In this document: one piece after another, positions 18,601 to 29,347 of the stretch
Position numbering within the stretch: position 1 is the stretch's first letter
Layout: each line of letters starts with the position of its first letter
Source: Paracoccus endophyticus
GTDB taxonomy: Bacteria; Pseudomonadota; Alphaproteobacteria; Rhodobacterales; Rhodobacteraceae
Direction: 5' to 3'
Assembly: GCF_003286075.1 (NCBI RefSeq)
Contig: NZ_QLUV01000006.1
Span: 62,001 to 126,000 of the forward strand
DNA: 64,000 bases
Program-made: the position numbers and the translations under genes
Notes under the pieces: model-generated
The model's database searches: none
What the model saw: the letters and a program-made list of their open reading frames with translations, nothing else
What the model was told of the DNA's origin: nothing

Positions 18601-19365
18601 ATGCCGGTTCGCCAGATGATGCTCGCCCTCCCCCTCGGCCTGGCCGCGCTGACCCTTCCCGCCGCCGCGGCCGAGGTCGTCGTCTTTGCAGCCGCCTCGA
18701 TGAAGACCGCGCTGGACACGGTCGCGGCGGCCTATCAGGCCGACACCGGCCACACCGTCACGATCAGCTATGCAGGGTCGGCCCAGCTCGCCAAGCAGAT
18801 CCTTGACGGCGCGCCGGCCGACATCTTCGTCTCGGCCTCGGTCGAGTGGATGGACGAGGTCGAACAGGGCGGCGCGGTGGTCCCGGGCACGCGCCGGGAC
18901 CTGCTGGGCAACAGGCTGGTGCTGGTGGCCGCCGGTCCCGCCGCGCCGCCGGTCGCGCTGGACCGCGACACCGACCTGCCGGCCCTGCTGGCGGGCGGCA
19001 AGCTGGCGATGGCCCTGGTCGATTCCGTTCCCGCCGGTCAATACGGCAAGGCGGCGCTGACGACGCTGGGCCTGTGGGATGCCGCAGAGCCTTTTGTCGC
19101 GCAGGTCGACAACGTCCGCGCGGCCCTGGCGCTGGTGGCGACCGGCGAGGCGCCCTATGGCATCGTCTATGCGACGGACGCCGCGGCCGAGCCCAGGGTC
19201 CGCGTCGTGGGCAGCTTTGCCGCCGACACGCACGACCCGATCACCTATCCGGTGGCCCTGCTGGCCTCGGCGCAGGACCCGGCCGACCGGGCGTTCCTGG
19301 ACGCGCTGTCGGCGCCCCCTGCGGATGCCGTGTTCGCAGCGCAGGGCTTTGCCGTGCTGAAGTGA
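18601..19365 (+). CDS. modA: Molybdate-binding periplasmic protein ModA
   Basis: A 254-residue substrate-binding protein. After a Sec signal peptide (ending near PAAAAE) comes FAAASMKTALD, the canonical ModA oxyanion-binding start. It is followed by YAGSAQLAKQI and the ADIFVSAS segment, then VDNVRAALALVATGEAPYGIVYATDA. It captures molybdate (and probably tungstate) for ModBC. I chose the ATG at 18601; an internal one at 18616 would also leave a signal peptide. The frame upstream crosses the candidate operator and is not used. Confidence 0.93.
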   Translation: MPVRQMMLALPLGLAALTLPAAAAEVVVFAAASMKTALDTVAAAYQADTGHTVTISYAGSAQLAKQILDGAPADIFVSASVEWMDEVEQGGAVVPGTRRDLLGNRLVLVAAGPAAPPVALDRDTDLPALLAGGKLAMALVDSVPAGQYGKAALTTLGLWDAAEPFVAQVDNVRAALALVATGEAPYGIVYATDAAAEPRVRVVGSFAADTHDPITYPVALLASAQDPADRAFLDALSAPPADAVFAAQGFAVLK

Positions 19366-19375
19366 GGGCGCGCGC

Positions 19376-20074
19376 ATGGCCGACTGGCTGACCGCGCAGG
19401 AATGGGACGCGCTGCGGCTGTCGCTGCGGGTGGCGTTCTGGGCCACGCTGGTCAGCCTGCCGGTGGCCCTGTTCGTGGCGCACGCGCTGGCGCGGTGGCG
19501 CTTTCCCGGGCACGCCGTGCTGAACGGGCTGGTGCATCTGCCGCTGGTCATGCCGCCGGTGGCGACGGGCTATCTGCTGCTGCTGACGTTCGGGCGGCGC
19601 GGCTGGGTGGGCCAGCACCTGGACCAGTGGTTCGGGATCGTGCTGGCATTCCGCTGGACCGGCGCGGTTCTGGCTGCGGCCGTGATGGCGTTCCCGCTGA
19701 TGGTGCGCGCCATCCGCCTGTCGATCGAGGCGGTGGACCCGCGCCTGGAACAGGCCGCGGGCAGCCTGGGCGCAGCGCGGCCCTGGGTCTGGGCCACCGT
19801 GACGGTGCCGCTGATCCTGCCCGGCGTGATTGCGGGCGCCATGCTGGCCTTTGCCAAGGCGATGGGAGAGTTCGGCGCCACCATCACCTTCGTGTCCAAC
19901 ATCCCGGGCCAGACCCAGACGTTGCCGCTGGCCATCTATTCCTTCCTTCAGGTGCCGGGGGGCGAGGGGGCGGCCGCGCGGCTGGTGGCGATCTCGATCG
20001 CTCTGGCGATGGCCGCGCTGGTCGCGTCCGAGGTGCTGGCGCGCCGCGTCGCCCGCAGGGTTGCCGGGCGATGA
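19376..20074 (+). CDS. modB: Molybdate ABC transporter permease ModB
   Basis: A 232-residue inner-membrane permease with about five hydrophobic segments. The cytoplasmic coupling loop (EQAAGSLGAARPWVWATVTVPLILPGV holds the EAA-type motif) is near residues 124-150. AFAKAMGEFGATITFVSN is conserved in ModB. It starts 10 bases after modA and its stop overlaps the modC ATG (ATGA). Confidence 0.93.
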   Translation: MADWLTAQEWDALRLSLRVAFWATLVSLPVALFVAHALARWRFPGHAVLNGLVHLPLVMPPVATGYLLLLTFGRRGWVGQHLDQWFGIVLAFRWTGAVLAAAVMAFPLMVRAIRLSIEAVDPRLEQAAGSLGAARPWVWATVTVPLILPGVIAGAMLAFAKAMGEFGATITFVSNIPGQTQTLPLAIYSFLQVPGGEGAAARLVAISIALAMAALVASEVLARRVARRVAGR

Positions 20075-21156
20075 CGCTGTCCGTCGCCCTGCACCACCGC
20101 TTCGACGGCTTTGTGCTGGATGTTGCGTTCGAGGCGCCGCCCGGCGTCACGGTTCTGTTCGGCCCGTCGGGGTCGGGCAAGTCCACGGTGCTGAACGCCG
20201 TCGCGGGCCTGCTGCGCCCTGACGCGGGCCGCATCGTTGCGGGTCCCGCGGTTCTCACCGACACCGCGCGCGGCATTCACGTCCCCGCGCACCGCCGCCG
20301 ACTGGGCGTGATCTTTCAGGACGGTCGGCTGTTTCCGCATCTGTCGGTGCGCCAGAACCTGCGCTATGGCCGCTGGTTCGCCCCGCGCGGCGCGCCCGCC
20401 ATGCCCGAGGGCGCGGTCATCGAGATGCTGGGCATCGGCGCGCTGCTGAGCCGCACTCCCGCGACGCTGTCAGGTGGCGAGCGCCAGCGCGTCGCCATCG
20501 GGCGCGCGCTGCTGGCCGCGCCGCGGCTGATCCTGGCCGACGAGCCGCTGTCGGCGCTGGACGATCAGCGCAAGGCCGAGATCATGCCCTGTCTTGAACG
20601 GCTGCGGGACGAGCTGCGCGTGCCGATGCTGTATGTCAGCCATTCCCCCGCCGAGGTCGCGCGCATCGCGACCACCGTGGCCATGCTGGACGCCGGGCGG
20701 CTGACACGGATCGGCCCCGCGGCCGAGGTGCTGGCCGATCCGTCGGTTGCCGGACGGGGCCGCGATGCAGGCGCTGTCATCGCCGCGCGCGTCGTGACCC
20801 ACCATCCCGACGGCGTGACCGAACTGGACGCGGGGGGACGGGCCCTGTTCCTGCCCACGCTGGCGGCCGCGCCGGGCGACCGGCTGCGGCTGCGGATCGC
20901 GGCCCAGGACGTGATGCTGGCGCGCGGCCTGCCCCAGGGCCTGTCGGCGCTGAACATCCTGCCTGGGACGGTGGAAAGCCTTGTCGACCTGGGCGACAGC
21001 GTCCTCGTGCGGTTGTCCACAGACGCGGGCGCGATCCTGTCGCGCATCACCCGCCGGTCCGCGCGCCAGCTGGACGTGGTGCCCGGCGCGGCGCTGACCG
21101 CCATCGTCAAGTCGCTGTCGCACGGCCCGGCCGACGTGGGAACGCCGACCCACTAG
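20071..21156 (+). CDS. modC: Molybdate ABC transporter ATPase ModC
   Basis: A 361-residue ATPase with Walker A GPSGSGKST near residues 31-39, signature LSGGERQRVAIGRALL, Walker B LILADEPLSALD and the switch segment YVSHSPAEV. The C-terminal part (about residues 290-355, with SALNILPGTVESL and DVVPGAALTAIVKS) is a Mop/TOBE domain that can bind molybdate and regulate transport. The start overlaps the modB stop. It converges on the YdeP-like oxidoreductase. Confidence 0.93.
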   Translation: MTLSVALHHRFDGFVLDVAFEAPPGVTVLFGPSGSGKSTVLNAVAGLLRPDAGRIVAGPAVLTDTARGIHVPAHRRRLGVIFQDGRLFPHLSVRQNLRYGRWFAPRGAPAMPEGAVIEMLGIGALLSRTPATLSGGERQRVAIGRALLAAPRLILADEPLSALDDQRKAEIMPCLERLRDELRVPMLYVSHSPAEVARIATTVAMLDAGRLTRIGPAAEVLADPSVAGRGRDAGAVIAARVVTHHPDGVTELDAGGRALFLPTLAAAPGDRLRLRIAAQDVMLARGLPQGLSALNILPGTVESLVDLGDSVLVRLSTDAGAILSRITRRSARQLDVVPGAALTAIVKSLSHGPADVGTPTH

Positions 21157-21169
21157 GGTCGAGGGCGCC

Positions 21170-23455
21170 TCAGGCCTCGATCCGCACCGGCGTTCCCTTG
21201 TAGGCCGGCGTCTTCGACATCCGGTCGTGCAGCCCGACCGGCACGATGCCGTTCACCTCGGGGTAATAGGCGGCGACGCAGCGGTCCGGCAGGTCATAGG
21301 GCGTGACGGTCAACCCCGCCACGGCGCGGCGGTGGCCGTCCTGCTCGGCGCAGGCCATCGTGACCACCTGCCCCTCGGACAAGCCGGCGCGGGCCATGTC
21401 GTCCAGATTCATCAGCACGATCATGCGGTTGCCCGACAGGCCGCGCAGCCGGTCCTCGAACCCATAGACGGTGGTGTTGAACTGGTCGTTCGACCGCAGC
21501 GTGATCAGCGTGTACTCGCCCGGCGCCAGATCGCGCCCCAGACCCGAGTGGCCGGGCGGCACCGAGAATTCGGCCTTGCCGCTGTCGGTCTGCCAGACGC
21601 GGCCGCGCGCCTTGTTGCCCTTGTAGAACCCGCCCGGCCGGCGCATCCGGGTTTCATACCCCGTGAACTGCTCGGGCCAGACCTGTTCGATGGCCGACCG
21701 GATGCGGGCGTAATCCCCCACCCAGTCGTCCCAGGGCACATTCGGGTTCGGCGGCAGCGTCGCCTTGGCAATGCCGGCCACGATCGCCGGTTCCGACAGC
21801 AGCGTGTCGGCGGCGGGCGCGTTCTTTCCCAGCGAAGCATGGATGTGCGACAGCGAATCCTCGATCGAGACGGTCTGCGGGCCGCTGGCCTGCCTGTCCT
21901 CCTCGGCCCGGACAAGGCAGGGCAGCAGCCAGGTGGCGCGCCCCGGCACCAGATGCGACCGGTTCAGCTTGGTCGCCACGTTCACCACCAGATCCAGCCC
22001 CGCCCAGTGCGGGGCAACCCGGTCGGTGTCGGGGATCGCCCGCGCGAAATTGCCCCCCAGTTGCAGAAAGCCGCGCACGGACCCGTCGATGATCCCCCGG
22101 GCGGCCTCGACCGTGGTGCGCCCCTCCTCGCGCGGCGGATCGAAGCCGAACAGCGCGGCCATGCGGTCCAGCGGCACCAGATCGGGCTTTTCCGAGATCC
22201 CCACGGTGCGCTGCCCCTGCACGTTGGAATGCCCCCGCACCGGAGAGATGCCGGTCCCCAGCCGTCCCACGTTGCCGCGCAGCAGCATCAGGTTGACCAG
22301 CATCCCCAGCGTCTCGCCGCCGTGGACGTGCTGCGTCAGCCCCATGCCGTACATGGCGACCGTCGCGCGGGCGCGGGCATAAAGATCGCCCACGTCCTGC
22401 AGATGCTGACGCGACAGGCCCGAATGCGCCTCGATCTCGTCCCAGCCGGTCGCCTCGGCGTGCGCCCTGAGCGCGTCGAAGCCGGTTGTATGCTCGGCGA
22501 TGAAGTCCCGGTCGATGATGCCGCCCTCGGCCGCGTCCAGGTCCAGCGTGCGCTTGACCAGCCCCAGCATCGCCGCAAGGTCCCCGCCCGGCCGGACCTG
22601 AAGATACAGGTCCGATATGGCGGTCAACCGGCCCAGCATCTGCAACGGGCGCTGCGGGTTGCGGAACCGCAGCAGCCCCGTCTCGCGCACGGGGTTGAAG
22701 GTGACGACCTTGCAGCCGCGTTCCACCGCCTTCTGGATGGTGTGCAGAAAGCGCGGGCTGTTCGAGCCAGTGTTCTGTCCGAAGAACAGCATCAGGTCGC
22801 AGTGGTCGAAGTCCTCGAACACGCAGGTCCCGACCGGAGAGCCGATGTATTTCTTCAGCGCCACGCTGGTCGTCTCGTGGCACATGTTGGACGAATCGGG
22901 CAGGTTGTTGTGGCCGTAAAGCCGCCCGAACAGCTGCCACAGGAACGAGGTTTCAAGGCTCGCCCGTCCCGAGGTGTAGAAGACGACCGACTTCGGATCG
23001 AGCCGTTGCAGCGCCGCCCCGATGCCGCGGAACGCCTCGTCCCATCCGGTCGGCACATAGCAGCCGCTGGCGGCGTCGAACCGCATCGGATGGGTCAGCC
23101 GGCCCATCGCCTCAAGCTCGTGGTCGCTCAGGCGGGCAAGGTCTGCCACCGGGGTGTCGGCCAGCGTCAGCGGGTCGCAGATGGCGCGGGTCAGGTCCCA
23201 GATGGTGGCCTTGGCCCCGTTCTCGCAGAACTCGGCGGTGTGCGGTTTGGCGGGCTTGCCCCAGGCGCACGAGGTGCACATGTGCCCGCCCGGCTTGTTC
23301 TGCCGGCGCAGCGTGTTCAGCGCCCCGGCGGAGGGCGGCTCGCCCAGCAGCAGGCGGCTCATCCCCTTGAGCGAGCCCCACCCGCCGGCCGCCCCGTCGT
23401 AATGGGGGGTGTCGGGGTCCTGCTCGGCCTGGGGGTCGTGGGGTTCGGCAGCCAT
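21170..23455 (-). CDS. FdhF/YdeP-family molybdopterin oxidoreductase
   Basis: A 761-residue molybdenum enzyme; E. coli YdeP, the family prototype, has a similar length. An N-terminal cysteine motif (CTSCAWGKPAKPHTAEFCENG region, about residue 60) precedes the molybdopterin domains; FYTSGRASLETSFLWQLFGRLYG and NMCHETTSVALKKYIG are highly characteristic. A molydopterin dinucleotide-binding domain is at the C-terminus (LITLRSNDQFNTTVYGFEDR). The physiological substrate of this family is not firmly known; YdeP has been linked to acid resistance. There is no signal peptide, so it is cytoplasmic. It converges on modC, so the Mo importer sits next to a Mo consumer. Confidence 0.88.
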   Translation of the reverse strand: MAAEPHDPQAEQDPDTPHYDGAAGGWGSLKGMSRLLLGEPPSAGALNTLRRQNKPGGHMCTSCAWGKPAKPHTAEFCENGAKATIWDLTRAICDPLTLADTPVADLARLSDHELEAMGRLTHPMRFDAASGCYVPTGWDEAFRGIGAALQRLDPKSVVFYTSGRASLETSFLWQLFGRLYGHNNLPDSSNMCHETTSVALKKYIGSPVGTCVFEDFDHCDLMLFFGQNTGSNSPRFLHTIQKAVERGCKVVTFNPVRETGLLRFRNPQRPLQMLGRLTAISDLYLQVRPGGDLAAMLGLVKRTLDLDAAEGGIIDRDFIAEHTTGFDALRAHAEATGWDEIEAHSGLSRQHLQDVGDLYARARATVAMYGMGLTQHVHGGETLGMLVNLMLLRGNVGRLGTGISPVRGHSNVQGQRTVGISEKPDLVPLDRMAALFGFDPPREEGRTTVEAARGIIDGSVRGFLQLGGNFARAIPDTDRVAPHWAGLDLVVNVATKLNRSHLVPGRATWLLPCLVRAEEDRQASGPQTVSIEDSLSHIHASLGKNAPAADTLLSEPAIVAGIAKATLPPNPNVPWDDWVGDYARIRSAIEQVWPEQFTGYETRMRRPGGFYKGNKARGRVWQTDSGKAEFSVPPGHSGLGRDLAPGEYTLITLRSNDQFNTTVYGFEDRLRGLSGNRMIVLMNLDDMARAGLSEGQVVTMACAEQDGHRRAVAGLTVTPYDLPDRCVAAYYPEVNGIVPVGLHDRMSKTPAYKGTPVRIEA

Positions 23456-23642
23456 CGTCGCACCTCTCGGGCAGTCGGGACGGAACGCCCGCGGGCGAAC
23501 GCCTGGCACGAGCCTGCGGGGGACGGCGCCCGGGGGCCTGTGCCGCCCGCCGCCGCGCCCCTCAGGGCGGCGCCCCTGGGCCAAACGTCGATCCTCAACG
23601 CGGGCGGCGAAGCTCGGTTTCCACCGGACCGGGCGGGCGGTC

Positions 23643-23880
23643 GAACATTCCGGCAGGTTCGATCATGCCCGCCTTACCGCTGTGCTCGAAGGCAGGCTCG
23701 ATACGACCGATCTGAGCGAGGATGAAGAAGCCGCACGGCTCGATGCCTTCACCGAAAAGATGGGCCAGCCGTCGGACGCCGAGGTTTCCTTCTTTGCCCG
23801 ACGCCGGGCGCTCGGCCGAGGGCGTCGGCCTGGATGCCGGCGGCGACCCTGTCCATGCCCGCGATGATACCGCCGCATGA
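23643..23880 (+). pseudogene. Frameshifted remnant of a putative antitoxin
   Basis: The segment HARLTAVLEGRLDTTDLSEDEEAARLDAFTEKMG...SFFARRRAL reads as a small acidic protein and lacks any in-frame ATG. Near 23805-23820 the sensible frame shifts by one base and continues as AEGVGLDAGGDPVHARDDTAA, ending in TGA. That TGA overlaps the ATG of the toxin remnant as ATGA, the usual layout of a toxin-antitoxin pair. Its role is inferred from position and composition; the 5' boundary is approximate. Confidence 0.6.
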
Positions 23881-24273
23881 GACCAGGCCTTGTCCTGCTT
23901 GCCGGACCCAATGGCGCCGGAAAATGGACCCTGTATCAGACCCGCGTCGCCCCCGGCTTCGCGGGTCCGTTCATCAATGCCGACATCATCCAGCGCGACG
24001 AGCTTCGGGGTCCCTCGATGCAGGCGTCGTATCAAGCCCCCGATCTTTCCGTTGCCCGGGTCAAGGCCCGCACCGAAGAGGGCGGGCATGATGTTCCCGA
24101 AGCCCAAGATCCGCGCCCGCTAGGAGCGCAGTCCGCCCCTTGTCCGGGACGCGGTGCTGCGGGCCGATCGCGGCATGGTGTTCGACAACTCGCGCCTCAA
24201 CACGGCGCCGCAGCAGATGCTGGTCTTTGCCACTGACCGCCTTGTCAAGGCGGCACCGATACTGCCCCGATGA
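23877..24273 (+). pseudogene. Broken zeta-toxin-type kinase gene
   Basis: The first part, LVLLAGPNGAGKWTLYQTRVAP...FINADIIQRDEL, is the N-terminus of a zeta-toxin-like P-loop kinase, with the essential Ser of GKS/T changed to Trp. A stretch of about 50 residues expected in the family is missing after ASYQAP. The sequence resumes as LSVARVKARTEEGGHDVPEA. A one-base shift near 24103 and an in-frame TAG at 24121 follow. Beyond them the frame still reads ERSPPLVRDAVLRADRGMV and then FDNSRLNTAPQQMLVFATDR, ending at a TGA. Four independent lesions show it is non-functional. Confidence 0.75.
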
Positions 24274-24479
24274 ATCCTGGCGGCCCATGCCGCCGATCTT
24301 GTGATCTGACCCAGCGCCATCATTCATGATGCCGCCGAGGCTGCATCAGCAAATCGGCAATCCTGTCCTCTCAGCATCAGTCTGCATCGGCAAACGGCGC
24401 TGATGTCGGCGTAAGTCCTTGATTTCCGCTGCCCGAACCATCAGCCAGGCACCAGCCAGAACATCACCTGACCCCTTGA
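24274..24479. other. Lower-GC intergenic stretch after the toxin remnant
   Basis: About 200 bases without a gene. It is visibly richer in A and T than its neighbours (for example caaatcggcaatcctgtcc and agtccttgatttcc). This fits decayed accessory DNA left with the toxin-antitoxin remnant. No hairpin plus T run, repeat or attachment site was found. Confidence 0.4.
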
Positions 24480-25940
<1,461 letters not shown>

Positions 25941-25999
25941 TCACGGTCGTGTGGCCGCTTCCCCTTTCACGCGGATGCGGAAAAGTCCAGCGCAGGCCA

Positions 26000-27052
26000 T
26001 CAGGCGATCGCGGCGTTTGTCTTGACCGGCAGCCGCCCCCGCGCCCAGTCGCGCAGGATCGCCACCAGCACGGGCAGCACGACCAGGGTGGCCGCCACCA
26101 GCAGCCCGCCCGCGATCAGCCGGTGGGCGTCGCCGGGCACCGCGCGCCACAGCGCCACCCAGGCCGCAGCCGTCGCCGCCAGCGGAAAGCACAGGGCGCC
26201 CCATAGGGCCGAAAAGCCCGCCGCCAGCAGCCAGCGCGCCGCTGCCGCCAGCGCCACCGCGACGGCCAGCGCGGCCCAGGCCAGCACCTGGCCCGTGCCC
26301 GTCCAGCCCAGCCCCAGCGCGACGGTGGCAAACAGCGCCAGTGGCGCAAGGTGGATCGCCAGCAGCGGACGCAGGGGCGCAGGCATCCGCATGGCCCGCG
26401 CCTGCCGCAGGCTGACGGCATAGATCAGCACGGCGGCCGCCAGCGCGGGCCAGACCAGGACAGCCGCCAGGCCCGGCCACCCCACCTCAAGCGCCGCGCG
26501 CGCCGCCACGATCAGGCCGGTGAACGCCAGATGCCAGACGGGGGTGACGCGGCGCTGTTCGGGCGGCGCGCCGCGCAGCACGCCGATCAGCACCGCCAGA
26601 AAGGCCACATGCGCCGCCAGCCCCACACCGACCATCAGCCGCCCAGCCCCGGTCGAGAAACCGGCCACCAGCGCGCCCCCCAGATACAGCGACAGCACGC
26701 CTGCGGCGACGCCCGCGCGTCCCGGCAGGATCGCCAGTTCGTCACGCAGGACGCCCGGCCTGCGCACAAGCTTGCCGGCATAGGCCAGGGCGGCAAAGCC
26801 AAGGACCGCCACCGCAGCACCGGCCAGCAGGTCGGCGATTGCGGCGGGCAGGGCAAACGCCGGGACGCCCCCTCGCCACGCCAGCGCCAAGGCCAGGGTG
26901 CCCAGGATCGGCGGAAAGACCGCCGGAGGCACCCGGCGCCACAACCCTGGCGGGACCGATCGGGGCATTGCGAATCGCAGACGTTGTGCGCGCACCCGGG
27001 GTGCGGTCGGGCGCAGGACAGGAGGGGGGATGTCGGGGCGCTGCGGGCTCAT
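26000..27052 (-). CDS. TDT-family (TehA/SLAC1-like) membrane carrier
   Basis: A 350-residue integral membrane protein with about ten hydrophobic segments, consistent with the tellurite-resistance/dicarboxylate transporter fold. The VPPAVFPPILGTLALALAW start and the TPVWHLAFTGLIVAARAALE segment resemble alphaproteobacterial members annotated as tellurium resistance proteins. The substrate is uncertain; the fold passes anions. The ATG at 27052 was chosen because the 29 residues upstream lack family character. It is divergent from the porin gene. Confidence 0.7.
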   Translation of the reverse strand: MSPQRPDIPPPVLRPTAPRVRAQRLRFAMPRSVPPGLWRRVPPAVFPPILGTLALALAWRGGVPAFALPAAIADLLAGAAVAVLGFAALAYAGKLVRRPGVLRDELAILPGRAGVAAGVLSLYLGGALVAGFSTGAGRLMVGVGLAAHVAFLAVLIGVLRGAPPEQRRVTPVWHLAFTGLIVAARAALEVGWPGLAAVLVWPALAAAVLIYAVSLRQARAMRMPAPLRPLLAIHLAPLALFATVALGLGWTGTGQVLAWAALAVAVALAAAARWLLAAGFSALWGALCFPLAATAAAWVALWRAVPGDAHRLIAGGLLVAATLVVLPVLVAILRDWARGRLPVKTNAAIA

Positions 27053-27225
27053 TCCGGCATCATCCCAGAACGTGCGGGCGGCGCAAGCGTTGCGGGGGCG
27101 ACACGATGCAATGAAATGGCGGCCAAGACGCCGCGTCATGGGGTTCGCATGATTGACCGCAGGGCCGATAATGGACCTTGTCGGTCGGCAAGGGGCCGCC
27201 GATTGCGGCCTCAGGGAGGAACGAC

Positions 27226-28368
27226 ATGACCAGACTGATCACGGGCGTCGGCGCCCTGCTGATGACCACCGCGCCCGTGCTGGCCGGCGGGATCGAGCGT
27301 GCGCCCCAGTCCATCGGCATCCTGTTCGAGCAGGGCAACTACGTCGAGTTCGGCACCGGGCGCCTCAGCCCCGACATCTCGGGGCGCGACGTGGCGCTGT
27401 TCGGCGGCAGCGCGACCGGCGACGTGGCCGAGGACTACAATTTCTTTGGCTTCGGCTACAAGCACCAGTTCAACGACAACCTGTCGGCCGCGCTCATCGC
27501 CGAGCAGCCCTATGGCGCTGACATCAGCTATCCGCTCGGTGGCTCTGTCGCGCTGGCGGGCACCTATGCCTATGTGAACTCGACCACCTATACGGCGCTT
27601 CTGCGCTATACGATGGACAACGGCTTCGGCGTCCACGGCGGCCTGCGCGGGTCGCGCGCGGACGGCGAGGTCAACCTGAGCGGCCTGGCCTATGGCCCGG
27701 TCTCGGGCTACAACGTCGAACTCGACAGCGCCTGGGGCTGGGGCTATGCGGTCGGCGCCAGCTGGGAAAGGCCGGACATCGCGGCCCGCGTGTCGCTGAC
27801 CTACAACTCGCCCATCGACCACGACTTCGACACGACCGAGACGTTGGGCGGGGCCGCGCTTCGTCGGGGTGAGACGACCACGACGGTCAGCACCCCCCGC
27901 TCGTGGAACCTCGAGGCGCAGACCGGAATTGCCCCCGATACCCTGCTGTTCGGCTCGATTCGCTGGGTCAACTGGTCCGAATTCAAGGTTGCGCCCCAGG
28001 CCTTCAGCTGCGTGCCGGCAAGCGTGGCGCCACCCTGCTTTGGCGTGACCGATGGCCTCGTCTCGCTGGAAGACACCACCACCTATGTCATCGGCGTGGC
28101 CCGCAAGTTCACCGATACGTGGTCGGGGGCGATGTCTTTCACCTATGAGAAGGAGGGCGACGAGCTGGTCTCGCCGCTGGCCCCCTATACGGGACGCAAG
28201 GGCATCTCGCTGGCCGCGATCTATACCCAGGACCAGTGGAAGGTCACGACCGGCGTCAGCTATTTCAAGCTGGGCGACGCGAGCGCGCAGACCGGCGGCG
28301 CCGCCCGCGCCCTGATGCGCGACAGCGACGCCGTGGGCGTCGGCGTCAAGGTCGGCTACAGCTTCTGA
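27226..28368 (+). CDS. FadL/OmpP1/TodX-like outer-membrane transporter
   Basis: A 380-residue outer-membrane beta-barrel protein. A signal peptide (MTRLITGVGALLMTTAPVLA) is followed by GGIERAPQSIGILFEQGNYVEFG, typical of the family in Rhodobacteraceae. Alternating aromatic/polar strands continue to the C-terminal Phe (VGVKVGYSF), the outer-membrane insertion signal. FadL-type channels import long-chain fatty acids or other hydrophobic compounds. Two Cys within 12 residues (CVPASVAPPCF) could form a loop disulfide. A strong AGGGAGGA precedes the ATG, and a terminator follows. Confidence 0.87.
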   Translation: MTRLITGVGALLMTTAPVLAGGIERAPQSIGILFEQGNYVEFGTGRLSPDISGRDVALFGGSATGDVAEDYNFFGFGYKHQFNDNLSAALIAEQPYGADISYPLGGSVALAGTYAYVNSTTYTALLRYTMDNGFGVHGGLRGSRADGEVNLSGLAYGPVSGYNVELDSAWGWGYAVGASWERPDIAARVSLTYNSPIDHDFDTTETLGGAALRRGETTTTVSTPRSWNLEAQTGIAPDTLLFGSIRWVNWSEFKVAPQAFSCVPASVAPPCFGVTDGLVSLEDTTTYVIGVARKFTDTWSGAMSFTYEKEGDELVSPLAPYTGRKGISLAAIYTQDQWKVTTGVSYFKLGDASAQTGGAARALMRDSDAVGVGVKVGYSF

Positions 28369-28389
28369 ACCTTGGCGCACTGCATCGAA

Positions 28390-28417
28390 GGCCTCGCCCC
28401 CCCGGGCGGGGCCTTTT
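28390..28417 (+). terminator. Rho-independent terminator after the FadL-like gene
   Basis: GGCCTCGCCC and GGGCGGGGCC form a GC-rich stem about 20 bases after the stop and are followed directly by TTTT. This is the clearest intrinsic terminator in the window. Confidence 0.75.
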
Positions 28418-28489
28418 GCATGACCCCCTGCCCCTTTCCTATTCCGGGGCCGCGTCTTACCTGTGCGCCGGGACAGGCCGAGGGACAGC

Positions 28490-29347
28490 ATGATCTATCA
28501 GACCGGGCAGGACTGGCGCGACGCGGGGCACAAGCGGGTGATGCTGTTCGGCATGTCGGGCCTGGGCAAGACCCATATCGCCACCATGCTGCGCCAGTCA
28601 GGGACGTGGTTTCACTATTCGGTCGATTACCGGATCGGCACGCGCTATCTGGGCGAGTTGATCGGCGATGATTACAAGCGGCTGGCGATGCAGGTCCCGC
28701 TGCTGCGCGAGCTGCTGATGACCGATTCCGTCCGCATCACCAGCAACATCAGGTTCGACAACCTGGCGCCGCTGTCGTGCTGGCTGGGCAAGCCGGGCGA
28801 TCCGGCGCGCGGCGGCCTGCCATTCGACGACTACATGGCCCGGCAGGACCAGCACCGCGCGGCCGAGATCCAGTCGCTGACCGACGCTATCCGGTTCCTG
28901 CAGCGGGCCGAGGACATCTATGGCTATCCGCATTTCATCTGCGACACCTCGGGCTCGATCTGCGAGGTGGTCTCGCCCGACGACCCCGCCGACCCGCTGA
29001 TGACGGCCCTGAGCGCGCATCTGCTGCCGGTCTGGATCGAGGGGTCCGCGGCGCACACGGCCGAGCTGGTGCGCCGCTTCGACCGCGCGCCCAAGCCGAT
29101 GTACTATCATCCCGACTTCCTGCGCGCGGCCTGGGCGGACTATGGCCGCGCCCATCCCGGTCCCGTGGACCCGGACGCATTCATCCGCTGGACCTATGCC
29201 CGCGCCCTGGCCCATCGCCAGCCCCGCTATGCGGCCATGGCCCGCCACCATGGCGTGACCGTCAGCGCCGACGAGGTTGCGCGCCTGCGCCAGCCCGCCG
29301 ACTTTGTCGCGCTGATCGCGTCGGCCATCGACAGAAAGGACGACTGA
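28490..29347 (+). CDS. P-loop ATPase of unknown function coupled to metA
   Basis: A 285-residue cytoplasmic protein. It has a clear Walker A near its start ([11 protein letters not shown], about residues 20-30). It then reads [13 protein letters not shown], and [15 protein letters not shown] (about residue 155) has the look of a Walker-B-like strand end. No kinase or transferase subfamily could be named. AGGGA precedes the ATG. Its TGA stop shares a base with the metA ATG (TGATG), so the two are co-translated, hinting at a link to homoserine or methionine metabolism. Confidence 0.75.
   Translation: MIYQTGQDWRDAGHKRVMLFGMSGLGKTHIATMLRQSGTWFHYSVDYRIGTRYLGELIGDDYKRLAMQVPLLRELLMTDSVRITSNIRFDNLAPLSCWLGKPGDPARGGLPFDDYMARQDQHRAAEIQSLTDAIRFLQRAEDIYGYPHFICDTSGSICEVVSPDDPADPLMTALSAHLLPVWIEGSAAHTAELVRRFDRAPKPMYYHPDFLRAAWADYGRAHPGPVDPDAFIRWTYARALAHRQPRYAAMARHHGVTVSADEVARLRQPADFVALIASAIDRKDD

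Noticed and set aside
28369..28489. Possible SAM-II-type riboswitch before the ATPase-metA pair
   Set aside because: The region holds the terminator of the preceding gene and lacks the conserved pseudoknot sequence of that riboswitch.
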